Below are positions 1-13,600 of a DNA stretch of 64,000 bases, piece after piece. The notes under the pieces were generated by a model. That model was not told where the DNA came from, did no database searches, and saw nothing but the letters and a program-made list of their open reading frames with translations. The stretch is from the NCBI GenBank assembly GCA_018806985.1, contig JADANN010000177.1, forward strand, positions 372,001-436,000, given 5' to 3'. Each line of letters begins with the position of its first letter. Within the stretch, counting starts at the first letter, position 1. This DNA comes from Angiostrongylus vasorum (lineage: Eukaryota; Nematoda; Chromadorea; Rhabditida; Metastrongylidae). A program made the position numbers and the translations under genes.

Positions 1-195
1 AATTAGATTAGTTTCCTCAAATCTATCACTCACTGAGGTCTTCGAACTGCTTACAAGGGGATTCGGTTGCCGCTTGAGGGGTTTTCGTCTTAATGGATGT
101 CGTCGATTGCTAGTCAGATCGATTCTCCCTGAAATCCTGGATAGACCGTTAGAGCATTCCGACTTGGATTGGAGAGAATGAACAAGCACAGATAA

Positions 196-505
196 AACTA
201 GCTGAGATACAGGCGAAATGAAAGATCCGCACGGCGTGGTGGTGAAAGCGTAGCACCCGGAAATGGTAATAGCGCGTTCGTTCCCCACCGCAGACACCTG
301 CGGTCCGGAGTTTTGCAAATATCTCAGCATCATTGTGGTTGTATCACACATAGCACCCTGGTGTGAAAAACTGTGATGGGTAGTAAATAAAAAAGTTAAA
401 ATTGTGGTTTCGACTGCATCCTCAGGTTAACTGGGTTCATTGCTCATTTGGGTTCACCAGATCAATCCCGTTAACAGATGATTACTTATGGTACCGGTAG
501 ATAGT
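196..505 (+). repeat. Family A tRNA-like SINE
   Basis: Reference description of family A: a ~300-350 bp repeat. A well-kept copy has A box TGGTGAACGCG (fits TRGYnnAnnnG), and others have B box GGTTCGAACCC. The conserved 3' core is GGAGTTTTGCAAATATCTC, and a segment reading AACTGGGTTCATTGC is adjacent. This copy keeps the core at ~300-335 and the trailing segment to ~505. Confidence 0.75.
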
Positions 506-1340
506 AATCACATACATTTCGAGTACCAATTTCTGAACCCTGGGTTATGAGAGGCTTGGGGAGCCCGATGAGAACCAGCATGGTGCTAGTGATGAACGGT
601 ATCACTACCGCTAAGCTTTCACTCCTTAAATCTTTTTTAAATAGCTTATTGCAAAACGATTGCCTTAAATAATGCCTCAAAGAAAAGCAATAGTCTGCAG
701 TCCATTTGCCAATTGTTCGAATGTTTTTAAAAATACACAGCAATGTGAAGTGCAGCATAGCAGTTAAATCTGGAAACTACAAATACTATTATGAACAGAA
801 TTTAATCTTTATTTGTTTAAAACTCCTTTTTACTTTCATAAAACTTTGAAACACTTTCCAATTCTCATTTGTTCAGAAGCCTTTTAGAGAAATTTTTTCT
901 GATTGTGTAGTTTACACAACGACGCCTTATTGTATTCTTTTCTATACTTATATTACCCTTCTTCACATGGTCATCATATCCCCTGCATTTCTTTCATTCG
1001 AACTTTTGTCTGGCATCTGTCAATCCTATGATAGCTGTGCTATGGCTGTTCCCCGATGCCAGCTAATTTTGAGGAATGTCTGGTACAAACTCTTTGACAT
1101 CTTTGTGACGACGAGAAAAATAGATAATTCTTGCGCTAAACTGGTACGTTTTAAACTTTTTGGAACTGTTATGCAGCTTTGGGGAGGAGCTAGCGCAATG
1201 GCTAGTCATGACGTCGATCAGAATTCAAAAGCGCATGTTCCAGCTCCTTCCCAATTTTCTCCTCCAGTCGACGTGGGAGTCCTTACCACGGCTGTCTCCA
1301 AGATTGTAAGGAGCACAATTCTACCAGCATCTTAGGGTAT
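506..1340. other. Unassigned, upstream vps-15 intron
   Basis: An AT-rich stretch with a 122-codon open frame at 967-1335 (+). The frame shows no family similarity, and its 3' edge runs into a family C remnant. It probably belongs to a vps-15 intron, since the next recognisable VPS15 exon is at 1644. Confidence 0.4.
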
Positions 1341-1344
1341 TCAT

Positions 1345-1515
1345 GTGGAAGAACGAATCGTCAAGCAGCAGCAGAAACAACAACTCAAATGTTCGAAGGC
1401 CATTGTGGACGATGAGTGCAAAGCAAGGAAAAATGAATCCAATTCAAAAAGTGCTGGGACCTGCTCATTAGGTGCGGTGACGGCTCGTGTAAATGTAAAT
1501 AAATGTAAAATCATG
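1345..1515 (+). repeat. Family C SINE, 3' part
   Basis: Matches the 3' half of the 5446-5828 copy (AAAAGTGCTGGGA and the flanking GACGG segment). The tRNA-like head is not recognisable. Confidence 0.55.
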
Positions 1516-1643
1516 TAGCTTTAATTAGAGTAAATTAAACGGCTTAATATCGTGGTCACGTGCTAAGAAAACATTGTATTATGTTTATAGATGTAAAATT
1601 GCCCTCGTATTCTTTAGTGAAAATAAGGTTCATTCATTTTCAG

Positions 1644-4600
1644 ACTGAAACGGGACGAGAAATCCATTTGGGAACGTCTTACTGAATGTGAGGAAAACCA
1701 TCCCTACGCTGTGCTCTTCATTTCACTCATCACAGCCAATATCCGTGTGTTACGAGGCGTTCCAGCTAAAATCGTGTGTTTCGGTTTCTTTAAGTCTTCG
1801 ATTTTAATTTTTTGGCCAAGCAGTAGTAATTAAAATTACTTTCTCTTCTAATTTCCGCGTACAGCGCAGTGCTCGGAAGCTCCTTGCTATACACATGGGA
1901 TCGACCCCCGCGCTGCAAGCTCAGCAAGCCTTCCATCCCTCCGGGATCGGCAGGTTGGTGCCAGGCCTGTTTGGAAGGATAGCAGCACTGGCTTGATACA
2001 TGGGTAGACCACCGCATGTCGTCGTGAAAGCCAGATATGCACTCAATCGCCTCCAAGGATGCTTAATTTTGAAGTTGAAGGGATGGTGGATCCCTAAGGA
2101 ATTGATCAACGCTGAGAGCTTTATCCTTTATTACTTCTTTTATTTTTTAACTTCCAACGCTAATATCTTCTGCAAGTAGACCTGCCCTTAAGGTTGTTTC
2201 CATACTTTCTATACAGTGGGCGCATTTAGGTGTTATTCATGTTAAAACGACCAAAGAAAGAACAAGCATTTAATTTCTTTCGTAAACAGCAAACCCTTGA
2301 TTGATTCAAAAAAAAACGACTATGTCTTTGAAATCTTGAAATAAAGAGAAAACCCTGAGGCATCTACTTGTTTTCTCATAAAAATCTCGCTAAAAAAATG
2401 TCTGTGACGTTCGCAAGCATTTGCCATGTGCCGTAAAGCACCTTATTCGACTGCATAAATATTTAGCGTATTAAAGGAGTTGTGAAGATTTTTTCATCCT
2501 GAAATGTTTTTCAGGATGCCATGAATATGCTCGTCAAGTTGTCCTCGCTTTGTGTTTCTATGGTGGCAACTGAACGCATACTTCCTTACTTGGTATCGTC
2601 CCTATCTGAAGTCGATGCCCAAGTACGTGCTGCAGCAGTCTATTCAATCACAGAGCTCTTACGACCAATTGAGCCGACCACCTTTGAAGATTCTCTTATC
2701 TTCATCGATTATCTTCTACCAGAACTGGTTGGTTAATATGCGTTTGTGATTATGTAGTCATTGATGGAAGCTACTTGTAACGCTCTACTGCTCACTTTCA
2801 GTCCTCAATGCTGAGTGACAAGCGACATCCCTGTCCAACTCATGTTCTTCTTGCTGTTGCGACAAATTTAGGAGATCTTGCTGAGACTGCCTATAGGTAA
2901 ATTTTGGGTTGCAATCAATAATACTTTGGGAAACGATGATCCTGTAATGGTGTTTTCATCAGTCAATGAGTTTTTTGGAGTTTGATGGAAATCCAGTTTC
3001 GTTAATTTCTCGTTTCGCTGCTCTCTGCTATTGTGTGTTGTGACATGAGGCATCCTTCAACAGTTTACCTCCTTATCGTGACTGGAACGTGTTCCTGGGT
3101 GTCGGACTGCGATGTACAACGGGGTTCATCCCGTGGCAGGGTCTCCCGAGCTGAGAAGGAGTCCGGTGTTTCTATCAGGAACCCTAGCTAAGAGTAAACC
3201 AAAACTAGGATCCACCACCGTCCTGGTATCAAACTGGTCGCATGGTGGCAAATCTCTCGCTAGTTTACAAGGGCTGCGACTGCCTGTGGTCGTGACGACC
3301 TGGGGCAGACTTTATCCAGACCCTCCTCCGGACTCCAATGAAGCACAATGGCTAAGCCAGCAAATCTCTGGAGAATGGAAATTATGCTGGGGCCCGCACC
3401 ACCAGTGAAGACGGGCTATCCAAGTATCGAGGTAAGTTACATAAGGCGTAGTTCTCTATATGAAGTATTTCCTTCAGCGATTTTGGCTCATTTTCTATTT
3501 ATACTGCATCGTTTTGTTAAGATTCCACGTCATTGGTAATAGTTTACGCAATGGAATACTAGACGATGAGATTTCTGGTGCTGAAAATGTTTCCGAAGCT
3601 CAACAGGCAGCGGATGAGAAGGCAGCTCTTCAAAAGGCGCTCAGCGATCTTTTCGAAATGCTTTGCAGCAGTCAAGAGAATAGTGTACGGCACTGTGCTG
3701 TCAATCGTAATTCTTTAGAAAAGCTGTATACATTCTTTGGAAGGATGAACTGTGGAGAAATATTACTGCGGCATATGATTACTTTCCTAAATGTAAAAAG
3801 TGATTGGCGGCTGCGAGCTGCATTTTTCGAGTCGTTGCCGATATGTGTGCAGAAGAACAGTTTTGATGTAAAGCCGCTGTTACAGCAGGGACTACATGAT
3901 TTTGAAGAGCTGGTTGTAGTACACGCTATACATTGCATCACTGTGCTTGTGGAGACAGCTGTCTTAGGACGTAACGAAGTTTTGGAACTTTTGGAGGACA
4001 CACTACCTTTTCTTTCACACCCCAATGAATGGATTCGCTTTATGGTAATAGAACTTCTGGTTCTCCTCGATTCTTGCTGGACACTGGCAGATATCCTATG
4101 CCGTCTGCTTCCAATTGTGCGTCCCTACCTCAGTGACACAACTCTCTTACGTCTGAATAATAAATTGGTGATAAATTCGTGCCTTAAATCTCCAATTTCA
4201 CGCGATGTTTGGAAAAAAGTGACTGAGATGACACCTGAACAGACTGAAGCTTTTCAATTGTTTCTAGGTCGGTACATTCAAAATCGTTTTCCGTTGTGTC
4301 AACCGATCTCTGCAATTATATTTTTTTGACCAATATTTTTATTCCTGAAACCTCAATATTTATTATTAATTCACTGTTCACCTGGTGAGGAAACACGAAG
4401 TTGTCTTGTAATATTTATTTGTACAAAAAAAAACTCGATGTTTGGGTGAAATTCGCGTTTTGAGAGTCTCAAAAGCTCAAGATGAGTCAATTTAGTCGGC
4501 CAAATACTTCCATAATCTTAACGGAAAGCCACAAAGCTTAGATTTCAGTCGAATTGGAAATAAAACAGTCTGTCGTTGAAATATCAGTCTGAGGTATTGT

Positions 4601-7600
4601 GTCAGATCACATGTGATAACGAGGCATTTCTCCCCATATGCTGAAGTTTTTACTTTCCTGTGCATGATGGTTACTTCTGCTTTAAAAATCTTTTCCGCTT
4701 CCTCTGTTGGTCCTGTGCATACCTAGTGGAGCGTTATGGTCGACTTTAAGTTGCCCAGCTAGGTGCTCTTTTACACGGACAAGAACTTAGGTGCACCGTG
4801 CCCTGAACTCATGCATTCACCTTCACTACCGTTAGGGGCATATTAGGCAATTTTGCGCTGTGCATGGACGATCATACAGGCGATTGTAAATTATCTGGCA
4901 TCTTAGAGTGTGTTCGCTGGCATTTCCATCACTTTTACCGAATTTTCTAAACCTTTTTTTTTGCCTTTCTTAAGCAACGTTTTATAACTGGGCTTATTTC
5001 CTTGGAAATAAAAGGCAAGATAGACGGGATTTTATTTCCGCTACACTTATCGATTAAGGGCGTGGTTCTTCCTGTACTCCTATCCTGAGGAGGTGCAGTT
5101 TCGTAGCTATTAGAAATGACTATTTGCCGCGCCAATTTCAAGGATCATTACTTTGTTCTTTACATGTTTACAACCTGGTGGCTGTTCGGAGTGTGTTCCT
5201 CACAACCGTCCTCTTTGTATGTGAGAGGTGAGAGGAGAAGTAATGAGCAGATATGTTTTTGCTACATGGTCTTCGCTACGACTTGTCGTTCAGAAAAGGA
5301 AGCCAGGTTTCTTTCGGTTTCTGTCGGGTGAATATTATGTATTCTGAGTGTTTGTTCAGTAACTCAAAGCGTTTTACAATCCTGTCAAGTGTGGAGCAGA
5401 TGACAAGACAATCATTTATATATTTAATATCTAAAAAGTAATGGTACTGGTCGTGGGGCGGTTAGCACAGTGGTACGATGTCCGTCATCACGAGCATGGT
5501 GCTAGTTTGATCCCGCTCCGGGTCAACCAAACCTGTCATGCCTCCGAGGTCGGGAAATTGGTGCCGGACTTATCTGGGACAAAGTCGCTCTCTGCAACCC
5601 AATTGAGAATGCTCCAGCCCGGCTATCTCAGGACTCCAGGGGAGAATTGCTCGATCAGCATTCTACGACATTCAAGATGAAACGAAAATCCTCAAACATC
5701 AACCGAAGCCACTCGTAAAGTTGGAAGATCTTGGTGCACAATGGATGCGAAGAAACGGATCGAAAGTAAAAAGTGCTGGGATCCGCACAGTAGACGTAGA
5801 GACGGGTCAAATAAAAATAAAAAGAAAGAGTAATGGTCGGAGATCGATTACTGGTGCTTCCACTCTAGGCATGAATGCAATGAAAAGGCTTGGTTGCAGT
5901 AGCTGTCCCATTGGCAACACTCTTATTCTGCAGAAATACCCAACATCAGCTAGAGATTGAGCAGGTTAAGCACTCTTTTAAGAGAGTCATGAACTGGGGA
6001 ATCGAGAAGGCATACATGTTTACTACCCTTTCGTGCAGCATGAGGAGCTTGCGAATGGGCTTGCATTGCATGCTTATTCGACGTGTTTTATAAAGGATAG
6101 TAGTGTCGAAGGACTCCGTAACATACACGCATGTAGAACGCGTGCTGTTTAGCCGATCCAGCGGCATTTCTGTGCTTAGAAGAATGGAGTGGAATGTGTT
6201 TCAATATTTGGATGAATTGTGAAATGCAACCGTAAGGATGCTGAAATATGAGCAAAACTCGAAACCTCAGGTAGACTTCTAACCTGTGATTACCCTCCCT
6301 GGGATTCCTATGCTTCTACCATACCAACCGAGGCGCTTACCTCGCTTTTCTCACAGCTATGTTTTTTTTCTATCCGTGCTACCAGCAATCAACCGTCAAC
6401 GACACTGATATGCGGAGCACAAATCGTCGAACCCAATTATGCTTAACCATTTTAATTGTTCACATTGTACTTTGCTGTGGAAGAAAAGAAAAGGCAATAA
6501 ATAAAAGTCAAGACTGAAAGATCTGCGGAACGAAGAACCCGCATGGTGTGGTGGTGAACACGTTACCCACTAGAAAAGGTAATAGCTGGTTCGATACCCA
6601 CCGCAGACACCAGTGGTCCAGAGTTTTGCAAATATCTCAGCATCGTTGTGAACATGTTCCACATCATACCCTGCCACGAAAAAAATAATGCAGTAAATAG
6701 TAAGTGACTATACTAAAGGTTGAGATGTTATGACTTCGGCTGCAGGTTCATCTTAACTTTGTTCAATGCCGACTTGTGCTGTCCATATAATTCCCGTTGA
6801 GGAATGACTGCTGATCGCATCGACTGAGTAGAAACAAAGGTGAGAGAGAGACCAAGCAAGGGCCTCGGTATGTGTGCTGGGTAGTACGTGGGGCTCTGGT
6901 AAGAGTAATCACGGGTTCGAACCCCACATGCGGTTCCGAGTTTTGCTCATATCTCAGCATCTTTGTGATTCTAGTTCACATCGTACCCTGCCATGGAAAA
7001 CAAAACAGGCAGTAAGTAAAAGTTTGGTTATTCTCTTCAATATGTCTTTCCGTTATCTCAACACCTAATTGGTGAAGGATTACTACAGATATTTGGAAAA
7101 CTCCGGACCGCAGGTGTCTGCGGTGTGGAACGAACGCGCTATTGTCCTTTCCAGGGAGTAACGCGTTCACCACCACACCATGCAGGTCCTTCGTTTCGCC
7201 TGTCTCTCAGCTAGTTCTACCGATCTTTTGCCATCAGCAATCACCCGTGAGCGGGATTGATCTGGAGAGCCCAAATCGGCAATGAACTCTGTTAAGCTGG
7301 GGGCTGTAGTTGTACTTTTACCCTGAAAGTTACCCGGAAAGGGTAATAGCGCGTTCGTTCCCCCACCGCAGACACCTGCGGTCCGGAGTTTTGCAAATAT
7401 CTGAATATCGCAGCATCACAGAAGCTATATTTCGCAATATACCCTGCCATTAAAGAGAGTAGGCAGTAAGTAAAAAGATTAAGATTGTGATTACTACAGC
7501 CTCAGGTTAACTGGGTTCATTGCCGATTTGCCCTCCCCAAACCAACCCTGCTAACGGGTGATTGCTGATGGTAGTGGTCGATAGAACTAGCTGAGAGACA

Positions 7601-10600
7601 GGCGAAACGAAGGACCCGCATGGTGTGGTGGTGAACGCGTTACTGCCTGGAAAGGACAATAGCGCGTTCGTTCGCCACCGCAGATACCTGCGGTCCGGAG
7701 TTTTGCAAATATCTCAGCATCATTGAAGTTATATTTCGCAATATACCCTGCCGTTAAAAAGTGCAGTAAATAAGAAGTTAAAATTGAAAATTGTAATTAC
7801 TACAGTCTCCACCGTTATCACTAACTGCTTGTCCAATTCTGTTTAACCTTATCGGTCTCTAACCTCTCATTTTCCACATTTCTGTATCTCCCTGGGATTG
7901 GAGCGAAACCTTGCGCGGTAGTGCTTAATTATTTTAGAAGTTTCGCTCGGAAATATCCCATGTTTGCTGTCAGCTTCATTGTTTGGTTCTTATGGTCTTG
8001 GTTTTGAAGTAGAAGTCACCATCCTTGCATAGGAATCTAGTACTTCAGCGCGTTAGGCCCTCGAAATACTCGGGTAAACTCCAACAATCCAGAAATGATC
8101 CGCAGGGAGGAATGTCTCTTCACGCATGATTTGAGTATCTCAGACTGATATTTTAACTAGGATTTACAGAAAACGACGAGTGTGCGAAGAAACCATATTG
8201 TTTTCATGCAGTTGAAACTTGAGCTTCGTGGTTTTTCTATCGAGGTTATGGAGGTATTTGGTTGACCACATTTCATTCATCTTGGCCATTCGAGGCTCTT
8301 AGGAGGGCGAAGTCCAACGAAATCTTTGTAGGTGAATAAATCGCGTACTATGTACTTCGTGTTTGCAAGAGAACTGTCAATTGTTGATGCTTTTATGTAG
8401 ATGCTATTTCAGTGCTTATATTGATATGTTCTAGATCGTGGTACTAGAGGTGGCGCTATCACGTGTAACGATTCATGGTTTATTCGCGTATTCGTTCGTG
8501 ATACCCTTGAACCAGATCTGTTTGAGAAGTTATCTCGATTTAGTCGATTATTAAGGAAGATGGCAGAGTTTCGTAAAACGTATGTGTGCATTTTCTTCCT
8601 AAGGGGCAAGGGATACACCGTAATTTTGCTTTTCTGCATGTTTCCTGGTGGCTCCCTGTGTTCCAACAGCTAGCAATCACTCCATTTCATCGCTATGGGT
8701 TCTGTGGTATTAAATTTATGATTCGGAATTAGGATGCCTTGCAATTTCCTGATTACGTTGGACACGTCCATAAAATAATGATAATATCGCGTTAAACGCT
8801 AGAGGACAGTAATTGATCTGCTAAATCGTTGTTGCTGACTTTTCGTTACGATAGCCCTTCCGACGGTTTACCGCCTCAATGTGGCTGGGAGGTGTTCCTG
8901 GGTGTCGGGCTGCGATGTACAGCTGGAGAATTCATCCCCCTGGTAGGGTGTTCCAAGCTAAGAAGGAGTCCGGCGTTTCTTTTACGAAGCCTAGCTAAGA
9001 GTAAACCGTGTCACCGTGCAATTAGACCAAACTAGTCGCATGGTGACAAATCTCCCTCTGATCCACAAAGACTGCGACTGCCTGTGGTGATGACGAGCTG
9101 GGGCAGACTTAGGCCCGGTTGACCTCTGGACTCCAGAGAACCACAGTGGCTAAACCAGCAAAACTCGGGAACAATGGAGTTCTGCGGCCCGCAGAACCAG
9201 TGCCATCGTAGTATCCAAGTAAGTAAGTGGTTCAGTTATTTTTCCCACTTTACAGAGCTGGTATGGAATCCGAATTGACACAGCATAAAGGTATCGTTGA
9301 TCTGTCTTCAAAATTACACGCTAAAGTTCGTAGGAATGTTCATACCTATGCGTCTAATAGTATGTCACAAAATAAGGTACGATATTAGTTGTAAAAAAAA
9401 ATTATCATGGGTTACAAGTTCTTACTCTTTGAGTTTTAAGGTTGTCACTCCGGCCGACATGAATAGTGAATGGACGGAAATGTTTGGTGATGTCGATAGA
9501 TCTAATGACTGTAAATCCATAGATGAGCGGAATGCAGCGCATCTTCAAATGCAGACTCGTTCGAGTGAGCGGATGACATTTGTTGCCCTTTTTTTTAAAA
9601 CACTGGTTATCAAAGTTTTGTCTTTTTTCAATGCGTAATGGATGCGCGCCGTTTAGTGTGGCTCTCAAAATGAAGTACAAGAAGTTTTTCATCCGCTGCC
9701 GATTTTCTGGTTTTTTGATGATGAAAAATGGTTTTCCATTAGCTAGAGAGCTTTAGACGAGTGGATGGCACAGTGGTAGTGATGTAGATCATTAGAGCGT
9801 GGTGCTGGCTCGACCTCGATCCGGACCTACCAATCCTATCATCTCTCTGGGGTCGAAAAATTGGTAACAGCCTTGTCCGGGAGAAATTCACTCTCTGTAG
9901 TCCAAGTGGGAATGCTCTAGACCGGCTATCTCAGGACTCGAGGGAGAGTCGACTCTACCAGCGCTCAACGACATTAATGACGAAAAAAAAACTCAAGCAG
10001 CAGCCGAAGCCACACGTAAAAAGTTGGAAGACCTCGAATGTGAGAAGTCCTGGGATCCGCACAGCAGATGTGAAAGACGGATCGTGTAAACAGTAGAAAG
10101 AGGTTTAAGGGTTGTGAACATGGCAGAATTGTATAAAAGTCTTTGCTATGTCGTTCGATGAGTATGAATGATATGTACGCTTCATTCACTGTGTCTTACA
10201 ATGGACCGTATTGCAAATGCATGGCTATCAGCTACCATTTCGGTGTTTTTCATATCCACACATCTCTCAGGACAACCCTAATGAATAAAATGGAATAATA
10301 GTTACTAATCAAATCACTAGTCAATGAACTTTTTTCGCAGCAAGGCTTTTTTGTGAGACATTAAGTGTGGAGAATAGTTTTTAATGGTCCCATCTCTACC
10401 GAATTTGATCTGCTTTCGACTGGCTACCGTATGGAATGTATACGGTTTGGTAAAAAAAATCCTAGAACTTACCAAACTACCCGCACCATAGTGTCCATAA
10501 CATGCGTTATGGGTTAACAAAACGGAATTCCCGTGCTATTGCTCCGCTGTAACCAACTTAACGATACCACTTTTTTTCATGAAAAAATTGCGTACTGTGT

Positions 10601-13600
10601 ACTATTCGAACTTAGGTCTTGATTTGAGCCTTTTATTTTTGGAACTTAGAAATACTTTACTGGTGAACAACTTTCTCATGCACATTTACCATCTACTACC
10701 CGGATCCCAGCAGTTCTTGCATTCGATTTATTTCCTCGCATCCATCAGCCACAGCGGTCTTCGGACAGTTGGCGTTTTGTTTGAGCTGCTACTTAAGCGT
10801 TTCTTCTTCTTTATCAATGTCGTAGAATGCTGGTCGAGTAAGTTCTTCTTGCAATCTTGGAGGTAGCCTAACTAAGCCGTCCCATGTCGACTGGAAAGAG
10901 TTTTTGGGGCGGGGATCGAACTCGCGCCTTTCTTTCCTGATGGACGGGATCACTAACCACTGCGCTTCCCCCCGTTCCATCCTTATGCACTTGCCTTCTG
11001 TAAAAAATCCAAGCTTAGATTCCAACCAAGTAATAGCTGGAAATACCAAATGTGCGAGTATCGCGCGTATCACTTGTTATCTCGTCCGTATAGTGACTCG
11101 AGCGAGCGCTATTAAATACATTTGTCCCTATCGCGTGCAAGAATAAGGGAATGAGTTTTTTTCGATCTAAGGATTCTTTGGGCGTCATTGTCTTCTTCTA
11201 GGACGCTAGTGAAGAATTCTACAGTCGATGTTCTTCCTGTTGTGCACTGTAGACCTCGTAGGACAGAGTCACTAATGGCTCTTCTCTATCGGTTGTCCCT
11301 CAGACGCATATGGCCCACCCGGTTTTCCGCTGCGTACCGAACAGTGTCGTCAATCTGATCATAGGTCGTTAACGTAAGTCAAAGCTTCCGATTCACTCTG
11401 ATTTGTGTGACAGAGGTGCTTCCAACGTCGCCCCGTCGACTGCGATTTCAGTCGCGTTGACTTTTGATTCAGCTTAGGTAGGGACCAAGTTCTTCAGGTG
11501 CGTATTAGGACAGGGAGAGTCGTAGACTGAAAAAGTGTGCAACATGTCAGATGCGAAGAGAAGTCCTCTTCACTACGTCCTCGATGCTCTTGAAAGATGC
11601 TCAAGTCGTCAGTTTCCTCTTGTTCAGTTTTAAACCCAGGTTGTTCACAATGTGGTCTTTTCGACCCAGATCCATACACCACAATTTTTTAATGGGGTTT
11701 TCTTTTCTCCACTAAGTATGGCATCTTTTTATGATCTACATGCTTTATAGTTACGAAACATTCAAGTTTTAAAAGAAATTCATGATGTTATAAATGAGTA
11801 GTTTGAGCCAGACTAGTTTTTTGTAGTGGCTATAAAAAAAGGATAAAGCTCTCGGCGTTGATCAATCCCTGTAGGATGTGCCATACATTTGACTTCATTA
11901 AGCATCGTTAGAGCTGACTTAATGCATATCTGGCCTTTACAATGACTCCCGGTGACCTACCAATGTATCGAACCAGTGCTGTTATCCTCCCAGACAAGTC
12001 TGGTACCAGTTTGTCGACCCCGCAGGGATGGAACGCTTGGTGAGCCCGAGGTGCGGGAATCGATCCCATGTGTACTGCAAGGCGCCTCATACCACTACGC
12101 CACACACGCCCACGCGTAATAGTTACAATCTCGTATAAACATATCACAGTGCGAACGTCGGTTTGTGGAGCTCAACTTGCCGAACTTCTTCAACATAAGA
12201 GCGAGCTCTATTACAAGAAATTTGGTGGTGGAGGAGCAAAGAGGTGAGATCCACATGTGTCTACGTTTTACTTATCTCCTTTGATCTAATGTTTTCCTTT
12301 TTACCATGGGAAGTAAGACGACACATTAAGAACAATGGAATGCAAATTGCTGCCATGGAGGTGGCACGAACGCGATAAATAAATGGAATTATATTTAAGG
12401 AATCCTCAGTCAGCGTCTTCAAATCCGAAAGTTTCCGGTACTTTAATTACCCATCTCCATGAACATACCGACAAGGTTACGCAGTGAGTAGTGCTATGAA
12501 ATCTTTCTTGACACTTCTGTAATGTCCTTTACAGAAAGAATTGGAAAAAAAACTTTCTATTATCTGAGATGTAGAGGATGACCTGTTAATGGATGGTGAA
12601 CAAAAGCATTTTTTGTGCTGTAATTAAGAAATTTGACAGTGGAAATCGTCAGCAATAGCCACATCATTGCATGAAATTTTGGCAATAGCGGGGACCACTG
12701 CGATTGTTGGTCTAGACTGTTAAACGATGCTTTTCATAACATGAGCACGAGACCCGCTCTCTGGCTGTTCAAAGTTTGAAGCGATGTAGTTCAATGTGAC
12801 GGAGCAGATGGCTAACGAAGCCATCGAGACGTAGACGGTCAGGAGACGTGTGCTGATCATCTTTGTAAGCAGGAACAGGTCCAGAGATATTCTGAAGAAC
12901 ACGGAGCAGACAGCTGACTGGAACAGGGCTTCGCTGGCCGTTTACTCCGTTGCACTTAAGTACATCCCTTCAACCTTTGAAGAGCCGGAATGCAGGTCTC
13001 GTGCTTATGCGGTGGAAAGCATCGTCTAACAGTCTGGACCAACAATCGCAGTAGTCTCCTCTATTACCAAAATTTCGCTGATGGACACTCTTTATATGTA
13101 ACATGTTCATAACGAGAAAAAAAAGAACAAATTAAAAGAAACCATGCCATTCGCCACGATTTTTGAGGAGGTGCTTAGCATAGTTGTGAGAGCAGTTTGG
13201 AAAAATTGATCCGGTACATGTTATAGATTGGCTGTACAACCAGACCGAACAAGATTCGCATCAGCTTCTCTTGATGGCTCGGTACTGCTGTGGAATTCAC
13301 GAAATGCTGTAGGAGATGGCTATGGAGCCGTACGATCAGACGCATCGTTTGTCTTTAATAGAAGTACGAATATCAAGTAAACATTGTTGCTTTAGTCATC
13401 CTGCTTATAAGACGATGTATAGTCGGTTCAAAAGCTCGTTCAGATCACTCCATCTCATCCATTGGTTGGGCCAGCAACGAGGTAATCGTGATGGCAGTCA
13501 GTGACGGCCACGTGCTATGGGTGGATTCTGGAAGCAGTGAGCCTCGAATTGTGACGAAAGTACAACTAGCTAATAATGAAGGTTCACCTGAGCAGATCCA

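Noticed and set aside
967..1335. 122-codon + frame as an upstream VPS15 exon
   Set aside because: No resemblance to the kinase or first HEAT repeats, and the 3' part merges into a repeat remnant.
3112..3408. 98-codon open frame (+)
   Set aside because: It lies inside a family D repeat; the same frame recurs, broken, in other copies.
8409..8666. 85-codon - strand frame as a gene
   Set aside because: No motif, no splice context and no second copy was recognised; possibly decayed mobile DNA.
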